A DNA stretch of 6,653 nucleotides from JANRKH01 sp033763595 (GCA_033763595.1 JANRKH010000002.1:1-6653), one strand, 5' to 3'. Positions 1 to 6,197 are shown, counted from the stretch's first letter. The notes: generated by a model from the sequence alone, not told the origin. Made by a program: numbers and translations.

Positions 1-88
1 ATTTTATAGATGCATTATGGCAGCTATTACCTCTATCTACATATTCTATTACTTTTTTGCGGAAATCTTGGCTATATGATGCAGGCAT
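1..88 (-). CDS. IS630-family transposase, N-terminal part (runs off left edge)
   Basis: The minus strand reads from an ATG at 88 into an open frame that continues past the window edge, giving 29 codons. The start is MPASYSQDFRKKVIEYV followed by a short basic stretch. That is the usual opening of the N-terminal helix-turn-helix of IS630-type transposases ('YS.DFR.KVI..v..G.s'). A good ribosome-binding site, GGAAGG, lies a few bases before the ATG on the minus strand (plus positions about 92-97). The catalytic DDE domain would lie outside the window, so it cannot be judged whether the transposase is intact. The element appears to have landed in the plus-strand gene whose tail survives at 143-613. 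Family assignment rests on the N-terminus only. Confidence 0.72.
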   Translation of the reverse strand, partial: MPASYSQDFRKKVIEYVDRGNSCHNASIK

Positions 89-140
89 TTTCCTTCCAAT
101 ATAGCATCCTTCCTCTCAAACGTCAACTTAATTTACTATA
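1..140 (-). mobile_element. IS630-like insertion sequence, right end
   Basis: This is the transposase start at 88 plus about 50 bases of leader up to the point where coding sequence of the interrupted gene resumes. IS630/Tc1-type elements insert at TA dinucleotides, and TATA at 137-140 is a reasonable place for the outer end. The other terminus is outside the window, so the inverted repeat cannot be compared and the boundary is approximate. Confidence 0.45.
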
Positions 141-142
141 AT

Positions 143-613
143 TTGGCATTAGAGCTAGAAAGACATCCAGATGCAGCTAAGAACTTTGCAGGAATACATG
201 TAGCAACAGTAGTAAGCGCAGGAGCCGAAGAGCTGGTTGCTCGAGCTTTACCATCTCTTTTGCGATATGTAGCGGGGGTTGTTGTAGGTACAGCGGCAAT
301 TGAAGAGACTCTAAAAAAACATGATGATGCTTTTAAGGAAGAAGATAAGAGATATGGAATATTTCCTTTATCTCAGGGTGAATTTAAAGTAAACTCAAGG
401 ACGGAAATATCTGGTTTAAATAGTAAATCAGAAACAGATCCGGGAATATGTAAACACCCGCATCCTTATGATGCTGAAGATGCAGATTCTGGTTCTATAA
501 AACAAAAATTTAAAGACATACTAGATAATAAGTTGATATATGGATCTAATCCTACAAAATTTAGAGATTTAAATAACGGAGTTATTCACCCGACTTCCGC
601 ACTTTTTAAGTAA
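143..613 (+). pseudogene. C-terminal fragment of an unrecognised gene, cut by the IS630-like element
   Basis: The frame is open from about 80 to the TAA at 611-613. The first possible start is a TTG at 143 with no convincing ribosome-binding site, and the sequence upstream belongs to the insertion sequence. I therefore read this as the 3' remnant of a longer gene rather than a complete one. The remnant begins with an alanine-rich helical stretch and a hydrophobic segment around residues 39-53 (LLRYVAGVVVGTAA). A charged, low-complexity tail follows, with an HPHPYDAEDADSG patch. I recognise no family. The last codons (PTSALFK, stop) come from the repeat that begins at 589, so the natural C-terminus may also have been replaced. 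Expression would need a promoter from the insertion sequence. Confidence 0.55.
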
Positions 614-666
614 AAAAATGGTAGAAGCCACTCATACTCCTGGGTGCAGAGATTCCGAGCACTACA

Positions 667-2434
667 TTTAAATAAGTTTTTTGGTGATTATTTGTGGTAG
701 ATTTCAGCGTCGCATGATCTATGAACATTAAATGATCTGTAAATCTTTCGAGCATTGTTTGTTGTAACACCTGGTACTCTGTATAAGTCCTTCGTCACTT
801 TATGCTCATATATTGAAGACTGGGTGTTAAGTAGTAGAGCCATAATCTCTTTTGGGCTAATTTTTTGTGTAAGCGCTACTTTATATTCTATATGTCTTAG
901 TATAGTAAAGCTCATATAACATAAAGCAATATGTGATTCTATTCTCTCCTTTGTGTAGTGGTAAATAGGCCTCATCTCTAAATTATGCTTATTAATCCTA
1001 AAAGACTCCTCTATCACCCACAATCTAGCATATCTTGCAATAGCCTCATTTGGTGATAAGGATTGATCATTTGTGATTACTCCGTGCAGGCCATCCCATA
1101 AAGCATCTTCTGATATTTTCTGCTCATCAAGTTCTACTATAGTTTCTTGCATAGATGTATATTTCTTTATACCCTGATTTGTAACTAATTTCTTGCTACT
1201 ACTTTTGTTTCCTAGTGTTTTTTGAATTTTGGATATTATAGTTTGCCTTGATTTTGCATCATTAATTGCTCTTGATGTTTTATAGCTAGTGATTAGCCTC
1301 TTGCCCTCATATTCAAATTCACCTATCCATGCAAACCTATTTCCCAAGATTGTAGGAATGTAATTTTCTTCAGAGAGGATTTGATCTTGCATATCTTTAT
1401 TTAAGCTACGTAATTTTGCAGCTACTATATATTTATAGCCCGACTTCTCTAATGTTTCTAAGTTTGATCTACTAAACATAGCGCGGTCTGCCACAAAGCA
1501 CAATTCTTTGATATTGAGATACTCCTTCCAGCTATCAATCGCGCTAAGTAATGTTTTGACTTCTGCTGTATTACCACTAAATAATTCATATCCAATTGGC
1601 AGACCATCTTCATTTGTAGCCAGAGCAAGCACTACTTGTGTAGTATTAAATCTATGGTCTTTACTATATCCAAAAGCTCTTAATGCATCACATTCGGTTG
1701 ATTCAAAATATAAAGTGGTCACATCAAAAAATGCTAAACTAATTTCTCTATTTGGAATCAGATTCTTACTACCTGTAAAACATAATTCTTTGATTCTAGA
1801 TATTTGAGGATGTAACTTGTCCATCATTCTGTAAATTGCATCAAGATCATGCTCTTTATCAAATTGATCAGTTAGTAATCTTTGTAAGCCTCGCTTACTA
1901 TCAGGATTGATCATACGGCTCAGAGTAATATCTAATAAAATGTCCTTATCCCTCTTTTTGCTCAATAATTTATCAAAGCCAAGCTGATTATACACACAAT
2001 TGCCAATATCATGCACTCCATCAACCAATCTCTTTACTTCTCTAATGTCGGTAAGAGCTACTTTATCAGTTGGTATGATTTGGCTTAAATCTTTTTTAGC
2101 TGGACGTCCAAGTTTGATCTGATTACCAAGCAATAAGCTTGTCTGACCAACTAACTTATCTCGCTCTTCTTTTATCTTCAGAATAAGCTCCTGTGCATAT
2201 TCACGCATTCTAGCCTCTTCATTTGCATCATGAGCTACGCCTACATGACGAACGATCTTTTGACTTACCTTATTGCCAAGACGCACACTTTCAATAATTT
2301 GTACCCTGACTTTGGAGGTAAGATTGGAAAATGGTTTTGATCTTATGTACATAATGCTAATTCCAATAGGAGCTAAATAATAGAATTATTATAGATCAAC
2401 AAAAACATAATTCAATATATAAAATACTATCAGG
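667..2434 (-). mobile_element. IS1634-family (IS4 group) insertion sequence
   Basis: This is a single-ORF element of about 1.77 kb carrying the transposase at 688-2352. The 8-bp sequence GCACTACA occurs directly repeated just outside each end (659-666 and 2435-2442), consistent with a target-site duplication, and I used it to place the ends. I could not find a convincing terminal inverted repeat at those positions. A weaker imperfect similarity exists slightly further in: TTTAAATAAGTTTTTT near 667 against the reverse complement of about 2400-2415. The ends could therefore be off by tens of bases. The family includes members with unusually long or variable target duplications. Confidence 0.6.
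688..2352 (-). CDS. IS1634-family transposase, apparently full length (554 aa)
   Basis: This is a DDE transposase that cuts and rejoins the ends of its own insertion sequence. The N-terminal part (about 1-90) is basic. The RNase H-like core begins near residue 205. FFDVTTLYFES carries the first aspartate (D210). SKDHRFNTTQVVLAL and GLPIGYELFSGNTAE (about 230-264) are the strongly conserved blocks of the IS1634 group. VADRAMFSR carries the second aspartate (D289), and LWVIEESFRINKHNL carries the glutamate (E448) with the paired lysine K455. RPIYHYTKERI follows. All three catalytic residues are present, and a length of 554 aa is normal for the family, so the gene may be functional. The ribosome-binding site is weak (GGAAT about 9 bases before the ATG). 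It is transcribed away from the intron remnant. Confidence 0.93.
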   Translation of the reverse strand: MYIRSKPFSNLTSKVRVQIIESVRLGNKVSQKIVRHVGVAHDANEEARMREYAQELILKIKEERDKLVGQTSLLLGNQIKLGRPAKKDLSQIIPTDKVALTDIREVKRLVDGVHDIGNCVYNQLGFDKLLSKKRDKDILLDITLSRMINPDSKRGLQRLLTDQFDKEHDLDAIYRMMDKLHPQISRIKELCFTGSKNLIPNREISLAFFDVTTLYFESTECDALRAFGYSKDHRFNTTQVVLALATNEDGLPIGYELFSGNTAEVKTLLSAIDSWKEYLNIKELCFVADRAMFSRSNLETLEKSGYKYIVAAKLRSLNKDMQDQILSEENYIPTILGNRFAWIGEFEYEGKRLITSYKTSRAINDAKSRQTIISKIQKTLGNKSSSKKLVTNQGIKKYTSMQETIVELDEQKISEDALWDGLHGVITNDQSLSPNEAIARYARLWVIEESFRINKHNLEMRPIYHYTKERIESHIALCYMSFTILRHIEYKVALTQKISPKEIMALLLNTQSSIYEHKVTKDLYRVPGVTTNNARKIYRSFNVHRSCDAEIYHK

Positions 2435-2449
2435 GCACTACACTACTTG

Positions 2450-3601
2450 CTACAAACCTAAATCCCCGGATTTACTAGCTTCTAGAGGAGAGCTCGGGGA
2501 ATTGGTGAATTTTTTTGCGGAAGTCGGGAGCTTCTTTATTGTTGTCGTCATTGATTGACCACCTCTAATTTTCGTTAGTTCTCTTATCCTTTCTTTAAAC
2601 TTCTTGATATTTTCCTCACTTACCTTTATCACCTCTTTACTTATTGCAAAGCCGAGTATGTTGTTAGTTTTGTTTATTCGGCTCTTCGCCTCATTTACTT
2701 TAAGCTTCATCTTGCATTCCAAGTATTGCTTTATTCCAGCTTTGACTCTTTCTGCAGCTTTATGGCTTTTGACGTATATATTACAGTCGTCTGCATATCT
2801 TACAAAGTTATGACCTCTTTTCGCTAGCTCTTTATCGAGTTCATCTAGATATATGTTTGATAGTAATGGCGATAACGGCGATCCTTGCGGGACTCCTTCT
2901 CCTACACTCATTTCTATTCCACTATTTAGATATCTCCTGATCAGGTCCAGCACCCTTTGATCCTTTATCATTCCATTTAATTTATTCATTAATCTGTCAT
3001 GATTTACTGTATCAAAGTATTTCTCGAGATCTATTTCTATCGCGTATTCGTTCCCTTCTTCCATGTATCTCTTTGCTTTCTTTGCGGCTTGATGCGCCGA
3101 TCTATTTGGCCGAAATCCATAGCTTCTTTGATCGAACGTTGCGTCTATATATCCTTGCAACACCTGCATTATCGCTTGTTGTATCAGACGGTCTAATACC
3201 GTTGGTATTCCAAGCATTCTTTTCCCTCCATTCCTTTTTGGTATTTCTACTTCTTTTACTTTGTTGGGTTTGTACTTCCCTGATAGTAGACTTGCTTTTA
3301 TTTTCGGCCAGTTTTCTATCAGATATGGGTTTAGTTCACTTATTTCCATGCCATCCTCTCCTGCACAACCTTTGTTTTGCCTCACTCTTTTTAGTGCTGC
3401 TTGCATGTTGCCTCTTTCAAGAATTCTTTCCATAAGTTTACCTTCGTTCTTGAGCTCTTCGATTAATCTCGGCGTAGTCTCGCTTGCATGCGCTTTCAAA
3501 CTCGCTTCCTGGGATTCACCATTCCGCTCGCTCTTAGCCACTCTGTTGTGTTCTACATGTTTCATTCGATTCATTCCTCGATTTCGTTTCACTCTAAACA
3601 T
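2450..3601 (-). pseudogene. ltrA: Group II intron reverse transcriptase/maturase, C-terminally truncated with a foreign tail
   Basis: This multifunctional protein reverse-transcribes the intron RNA and helps it splice. The reverse-transcriptase domain is clear. KRVRQNKGCAGEDGM is near residues 71-85, VEIPKRNGGKRMLGIPTVLDR near 118-138 and YGFRPNRSAHQA at 161-172. IDLEKYFDTVNHD carries catalytic D191, GVPQGSPLSPLLSNIYLDEL is near 236-255, and RYADDCNIYV carries D271-D272. LKVNEAKSRI and LGFAISKE follow. Homology runs to about L358 (IRGGQSMTTTIKKL), where members of the family continue into the maturase (X) domain and a C-terminal region. Here the frame instead enters the 13-bp repeat at base 2528 and reads 25 unrelated residues to a stop. 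About a fifth of the protein, including most of domain X, is missing, so splicing activity is unlikely. The ATG at 3601 follows AAGGAG and GAAGGG motifs; ATG codons at residues 10 and 13 are alternatives. Confidence 0.88.
2464..2499. repeat. Imperfect hairpin inside the repeat unit
   Basis: CCCCG at 2464-2468 pairs with CGGGG at 2495-2499, and inside it AGCT-type half-palindromes allow a further partial stem. It lies between the IS1634 element and the truncated reverse transcriptase, within the putative repeat unit. The stem is interrupted and no T-tract follows on either side, so I do not call it a terminator. It fits a palindromic repeat. Confidence 0.35.
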
Positions 3602-3957
3602 ATTCGGCCCTTCGCTCCTTCTATGTTTCCATAGCTCTCCTCACTACTACGGCCTTTGCTGACTTCTGTAGATTCGCATCTACAGATCTCCCAGGGTAAG
3701 GTCGCATAACCTTCTCGGCACAACCGGTGGATCTACTTTTGCAAGCTTTGGTAGGCTTGGACTTCTCGTTCATGAGCACGATCGTCCTCTTGCATCTGCC
3801 TCTTATCCACTTTTTGTTCATCGGCTCGCCGATTTGCTCCACACTTCCTTCATCGTCAACCTCGCGGTTTACAACTTGTGTTTCGCTAGCCCTTCAGGCC
3901 TACCAGCCTGGGCAGAGGACTTTCACCTCCAAGTTATGCGCCATGCGCCTGGCACAC
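2529..3957 (-). mobile_element. Group II intron, 5' part only
   Basis: On the minus strand the intron begins with GTGTGCC at 3957-3951, matching the GUGYG consensus 5' end. It continues through structured RNA into the reverse transcriptase gene and ends where that gene meets the repeat at about 2528. A domain V hairpin, a domain VI branch-point helix and a 3' splice site should follow the reverse transcriptase. I find none of them within the window, so the intron cannot splice or move on its own. The hairpin directly upstream of the 5' splice site resembles the site preference of bacterial class C introns. Confidence 0.82.
3602..3957 (-). ncRNA. Group II intron RNA, 5' ribozyme domains upstream of the maturase gene
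   Basis: The minus-strand RNA starts GUGUGCC and contains AACUUGGAGGUGAAAGUCC, a typical early domain I block of proteobacterial group II introns. Several strong stems are visible: a GCCCAGGC/GGCCUGAAGGGC nested stem at 3889-3913, and a 6-bp AUCGGC/GCCGAU stem near 3820-3833. A perfect 8-bp stem, CUGUAGAU/AUCUACAG, at 3666-3685 is capped by GCGA. This is a GNRA-type tetraloop of the kind used for tertiary contacts in these ribozymes. Short open frames across this stretch are by-products of the structured RNA. Domain borders and exon-binding sites were not assigned. Confidence 0.72.
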
Positions 3958-3958
3958 T

Positions 3959-3980
3959 CATCTAGAGTATGCTCTAGATG
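3959..3980. repeat. Perfect hairpin at the 5' exon of the group II intron
   Basis: CATCTAGAG (3959-3967), loop TATG, CTCTAGATG (3972-3980): a perfect 9-bp stem with a 4-nt loop. It ends one base before the intron's GTGTG start at 3957. Class C group II introns characteristically insert just after a stem-loop (terminators or integron attC sites), so this is probably the recognised insertion target. No T-run remains in the 5' exon to show that it was a terminator. Confidence 0.65.
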
Positions 3981-4047
3981 TACAGCGGCTAAACCTACAA
4001 ATTTCTATAATGCGAAGACATTTCTGATAAAATCTGATTGCATTTCG

Positions 4048-4082
4048 TATTTACTTATGTTACTCTTAAATGTAAGTAAATA
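4048..4082 (+). promoter_or_regulatory. Perfect inverted repeat upstream of vapBC, likely operator
   Basis: TATTTACTTA (4048-4057) and TAAGTAAATA (4073-4082) are exact reverse complements separated by 15 bases. The right arm ends 23 bases before the vapB ATG, where an autoregulating antitoxin or toxin-antitoxin complex normally binds. A weak promoter may overlap: TTGCAT at 4038-4043 with a poor -10, TACTCT, at 4061-4066. The -10 would lie between the two arms, so binding would block transcription. Confidence 0.6.
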
Positions 4083-4105
4083 ATAAATATATAAGAGGAT
4101 TTATC

Positions 4106-4333
4106 ATGTTGCAATCTATAATGACTAGTAGAGGTCAAGTTACAATTCCAGCTGAGATAAGAGATAGACTAGGGCTAACTTCTGGAAATAAGATAGAATT
4201 CCTTATACGAGACTCTCATATCATTATGTTGCCTATTAACAAAACTGTCAAAAACCTGAAAGGGATCTTGCCAAAACCAGATATTGTTCTGTCAATCGAT
4301 GATATGAAAGAAATAATTCAAAATATTAAGTAG
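4106..4333 (+). CDS. vapB: AbrB/SpoVT-fold antitoxin of a VapBC pair
   Basis: This 75-residue antitoxin neutralises the PIN toxin encoded just downstream and probably represses their shared promoter. Residues 5-46 form the swapped-hairpin DNA-binding domain. The signature SRGQVTIPAEIRDRLGL (8-24) is followed by GNKIEFLIRDSHIIMLP. The remaining ~30 residues (LKGILPKPD, then an amphipathic helix DDMKEIIQNIK) are the usual flexible toxin-binding tail. The ATG at 4106 is supported by AGAGGA at 4094-4099, six bases upstream; the internal ATG at codon 6 is less likely. The stop is separated from the toxin start by only 8 bases, so the two are co-transcribed. The length is normal and the frame intact. 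Confidence 0.9.
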   Translation: MLQSIMTSRGQVTIPAEIRDRLGLTSGNKIEFLIRDSHIIMLPINKTVKNLKGILPKPDIVLSIDDMKEIIQNIK

Positions 4334-4341
4334 GTAAATCC

Positions 4342-4758
4342 ATGATTGGCATTGATACCAACATCCTTGCGAGACATCTAACGCAAGATGATCCAGTTCA
4401 AGCTAAAATTGTTGAAGAGTTTTTCGATAAACACGCTCTACTGCCTAACTCCATTTTTATCAATAATATTGTGATGTGTGAGTTAGTCTGGGTTTTAGAG
4501 AGGGGTTACAAATATAGCAAGGAAAATATTGCCAGCGCAGTAAAACAAATTTTGTATACAGAAGAATTTGTTTTTGAGGATCAAAAATTACTATGGCTTG
4601 CATTGAACGAGTATAGTATGCGTGATCTAGACTTTGCAGATGCTTTGATTGGCGAACTCAACAAAGAAAATGACTGTATAGAAACCGTTACTTTTGATCA
4701 AAACGCAGCTAAAGCCAATAATTTCAAATTAATTAATGATGTTTTGGATTCTCTGTAA
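4342..4758 (+). CDS. vapC: VapC-type PIN-domain ribonuclease toxin
   Basis: This 138-aa type II toxin is a Mg-dependent endoribonuclease. Family members cleave tRNA or the sarcin-ricin loop of 23S rRNA; the target here is unknown. All PIN acidic residues are visible: D5 in IGIDTNILAR, E47 in MCELVWVLE, D97 and D100 in LDFADALIGE, and D119 in TFDQNAAK. The pattern VMCELVWVLERGY with RDLDFADALI is typical of the VapC group paired with AbrB-type antitoxins. The ATG at 4342 lies 8 bases after the vapB stop with a poor ribosome-binding site (GTAGGTAAA), consistent with translation coupled to the antitoxin. No frameshift or catalytic loss is seen, so it looks functional, unlike the second VapC at 5645-6032. 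Confidence 0.92.
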   Translation: MIGIDTNILARHLTQDDPVQAKIVEEFFDKHALLPNSIFINNIVMCELVWVLERGYKYSKENIASAVKQILYTEEFVFEDQKLLWLALNEYSMRDLDFADALIGELNKENDCIETVTFDQNAAKANNFKLINDVLDSL

Positions 4759-5093
4759 AAGTTTAGCGTGCCTGTAAAATTTCTATTTTCCTGATCTTAA
4801 ACACATGCAACATGTTCTTAAAATTACGCTATTTGTAACTCATGCGGATATTCCATGACCTATTTGCGATAAATTTCGCTACTTTTTTCATATAGGACCA
4901 GCGCCTAAGATTCGTCCTCAGCTCAGATTTATAAGTTTATTTTTGTCTCGCATGTGTTTGAACTTGAACAAAAACGGAATGTTTTTTTCATTTTTCTTCT
5001 CTTATTTTTTGAGAATGATCTACTTTTAGCCGCAATGTTTTCAGTGTTTAGGATTTACTCCATAAATTCTTATGCTGCGCTTTTCTAAGGTTT
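4759..5093 (-). other. 335-bp stretch without an intact gene; possible degenerate coding remnant on the minus strand
   Basis: No frame is open for long on either strand. On the minus strand several short coding-like runs sit in different frames, separated by single stops. Examples are EKKNEKNIPFLFKFKHMR (reading from about 5000) and SYMKKVAKFIANRSWNIRM (about 4890-4830). This is what a gene destroyed by frameshifts looks like, but AT-rich DNA can produce it too, and I recognise no family. Just after vapC, a small ACATG-CAA-CATGT hairpin (about 4802-4815) is present without a clear T-tract, so I do not call a vapBC terminator. Confidence 0.25.
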
Positions 5094-5441
5094 TTAATTT
5101 GCTATTGTAAAGGTTTTGTTTGGTTTTGTGTGTTGTTTTGAGGATTGTTTCAAAAAAGTTCTCAGATGCTTGGGTATGGTCCAACCTGGTATTGATCTTT
5201 TCTTCTTATTCAAATATACCTTGTTTGCTAATTTTGCTGCAATATTTAGATAGTGCTTATGAATTAGCAAATCCAGCTCATCCAAATAGATCTCATGATA
5301 TTTACTATTTATTTTTGTATCAATAGCTGAAATCTTTTCCTCACACCTTTGGATAAAAATCATTATCTTGCGCATAGTCATTTTGGCGTCTTGCTGAAGC
5401 ATATCATTGATTTGACTTACAAATCCTTAAACGTTATTCAT
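5094..5441 (-). pseudogene. Unrecognised small protein gene with a stop at codon 5
   Basis: A frame of 102 codons starts at an ATG at 5402, but no ribosome-binding site precedes it. Thirteen codons upstream in the same frame there is a better-placed ATG at 5441, preceded at a short distance by a G-rich stretch. It reads MNNV, then TAA, then GFVSQINDMLQQDAK directly into the longer frame. A single nonsense change (for example AAA or CAA to TAA) would explain this. The protein is basic and probably helical. It has a coiled-coil-like stretch at about residues 10-45 (QRCEEKISAIDTKI), a HKHYLNIAAKLANKVY segment and a lysine-rich tail (GWTIPKHLRTFLKQ). It resembles a transposon or phage accessory protein in style, but I cannot name a family. 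Initiation at 5402 could still yield a product. Confidence 0.4.
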
Positions 5442-5644
5442 GAAGCTGCCCCCTAGACTTTAAAATGCGATCTAGGCATTTACTCTAGTATATATAATGA
5501 CCTTGGAGTCAAGTAATATCTCAATATAAAAATAATTTTGATTAGAGGGATCTATATAATAACAAATATTGCCTATTACACTTTTCATTATTATTTACTT
5601 TTTGTCACATTTACGCTCTAGATAAGTTTCTGCGAGGGCGGCTT
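5442..5644. other. Intergenic region with an inverted repeat; no gene
   Basis: This is 203 AT-rich bases between two decayed minus-strand genes. CCTAGA (5452-5457) and TCTAGG (5471-5476) form an inverted repeat with a 13-base spacer, just upstream of the ATG at 5441. On the minus strand, TTGACT (5512-5507) and TATACT (5492-5487) resemble -35 and -10 boxes, but the spacing is only 14 bases. TATAAT occurs on the plus strand at 5493-5498 without a -35 partner. Nothing else is evident. Confidence 0.3.
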
Positions 5645-6032
5645 TTACTGCATTATCTTAATTAATCTAATATCCGCGTCCTTCATAGCAGGGCAAGTGT
5701 TTTTTGTCTCATTCCATATACTGTCTGTTGTATAAATAGTCATGTTATATTCTATGCCAGTTGCTATACATACCCTATTCCCGCAAGAGAGACCATAATC
5801 TTTTGTGATTCCTGCGAGTCTGCCTGCAAAAAGTGCTAGCTCTTTTAGCGAGAGGAATGACTTTTGGGACAATATGTTACTATTGCATCGATCTCACTAT
5901 CTTTAATTCCCCGCCTAGAAAACACCGATACAAGTTCACCGAGGTAATAGAACTAATGGCAATGACATTCTCGAGTATTTCATAGCCCGGCTCTTTCATG
6001 ATCAGAACAATAAGTGCAAAAGTATCAAGCAA
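5645..6032 (-). pseudogene. Second VapC-family PIN toxin gene, inactivated by two frameshifts
   Basis: Three frames together rebuild one PIN protein of about 129 codons, the normal VapC length. From a TTG at 6032 the first frame reads LLDTFALIVLIMKEPGYEI, then ISSITSVNL. Near 5930 the match moves to another frame: SVFSRRGIKDSEIDAIVTY. Between about 5869 and 5849 it moves again to SLKELALFAGRLAGITKDYG, LSCGNRVCIATGIEY, IYTTDSIW and ADIRLIKIMQ before the TAA. The first PIN aspartate (LLDT) and the last (TTD) remain. The segment normally holding the conserved glutamate (VNLAEV) is lost at the first frameshift. The family LSLGDR motif reads LSCGNR, so a catalytic aspartate has become asparagine. 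The gene is dead both by frame and by active site. No intact antitoxin precedes it. Confidence 0.82.
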
Positions 6033-6197
6033 TGGTTTGCAGTATGGCTGGTCTCCCCCTTGTTTTGCGTTTATGTGTTTTTTTAGATCACTCATATGCT
6101 GCGTCTTCTTGTACCATATGCTTTTTCTCCATGAATTATTATCTTCATAATATATATCATAATTCTCTGGGACTAAACATCCAATAACATAGAGCAT
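6033..6197 (-). other. Open frame running into the broken VapC; possible remnant of its antitoxin
   Basis: The frame that contains the VapC N-terminus is open for 55 more codons, back to an ATG at 6197 (MLYVIGCLVPENYDIYYED and on). A VapB antitoxin gene would be expected here, but no AbrB, Phd or ribbon-helix-helix motif is visible in any frame. The residues look like a decayed or chance frame. A GGGGGAGA tract about 20 bases before the TTG at 6032 is too distant to be an ideal ribosome-binding site. The original VapC start may have been altered. Confidence 0.3.

Larger units (their letters stand above)
589..2528. repeat. 13-bp inverted repeat bounding a short unit that is split by the IS1634 element
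   Basis: CCCGACTTCCGCA occurs at 589-601, and its exact reverse complement at 2516-2528. It is GC-rich in an AT-rich setting. Removing the inserted IS1634 element, using the flanking GCACTACA copies as its target duplication, leaves a unit of about 164 bp with these 13-mers as its ends. Both ends enter neighbouring reading frames in the same phase, coding PTSA in each. They give the last residues of the gene fragment on the left and the foreign tail of the reverse transcriptase on the right. Size and in-frame behaviour recall rickettsial palindromic elements or a MITE. I see no target duplication outside the unit. A 13-bp match between any two places in 6.6 kb is not negligible by chance. Confidence 0.45.

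Noticed and set aside
1508..1807. 99-codon plus-strand frame
   Set aside because: It is antisense to the conserved catalytic core of the IS1634 transposase.
2464..2499. Rho-independent terminator
   Set aside because: The stem is interrupted and no T-tract follows on either strand, so it is kept only as a repeat hairpin.
2604..3662. Plus-strand open frames across the reverse transcriptase region (2604-2813, 2999-3196, 3073-3435, 3261-3662)
   Set aside because: They are antisense to a clearly conserved reverse transcriptase, have hydrophobic or cysteine-rich chance composition and lack ribosome-binding sites.
3621..4083. Short open frames in the intron leader (3621-3842 minus, 3727-4083 plus)
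   Set aside because: They lie over structured group II intron RNA with strong stems; the peptides show no protein-like pattern.
4759..4830. Terminator after vapC
   Set aside because: The small ACATG/CATGT hairpin and the distant TAGCGT/ACGCTA pair are weak and lack a following T-run.
5120..5326. 68-codon plus-strand frame
   Set aside because: It overlaps the minus-strand 102-codon frame, has no ribosome-binding site, and its composition fits an antisense shadow.
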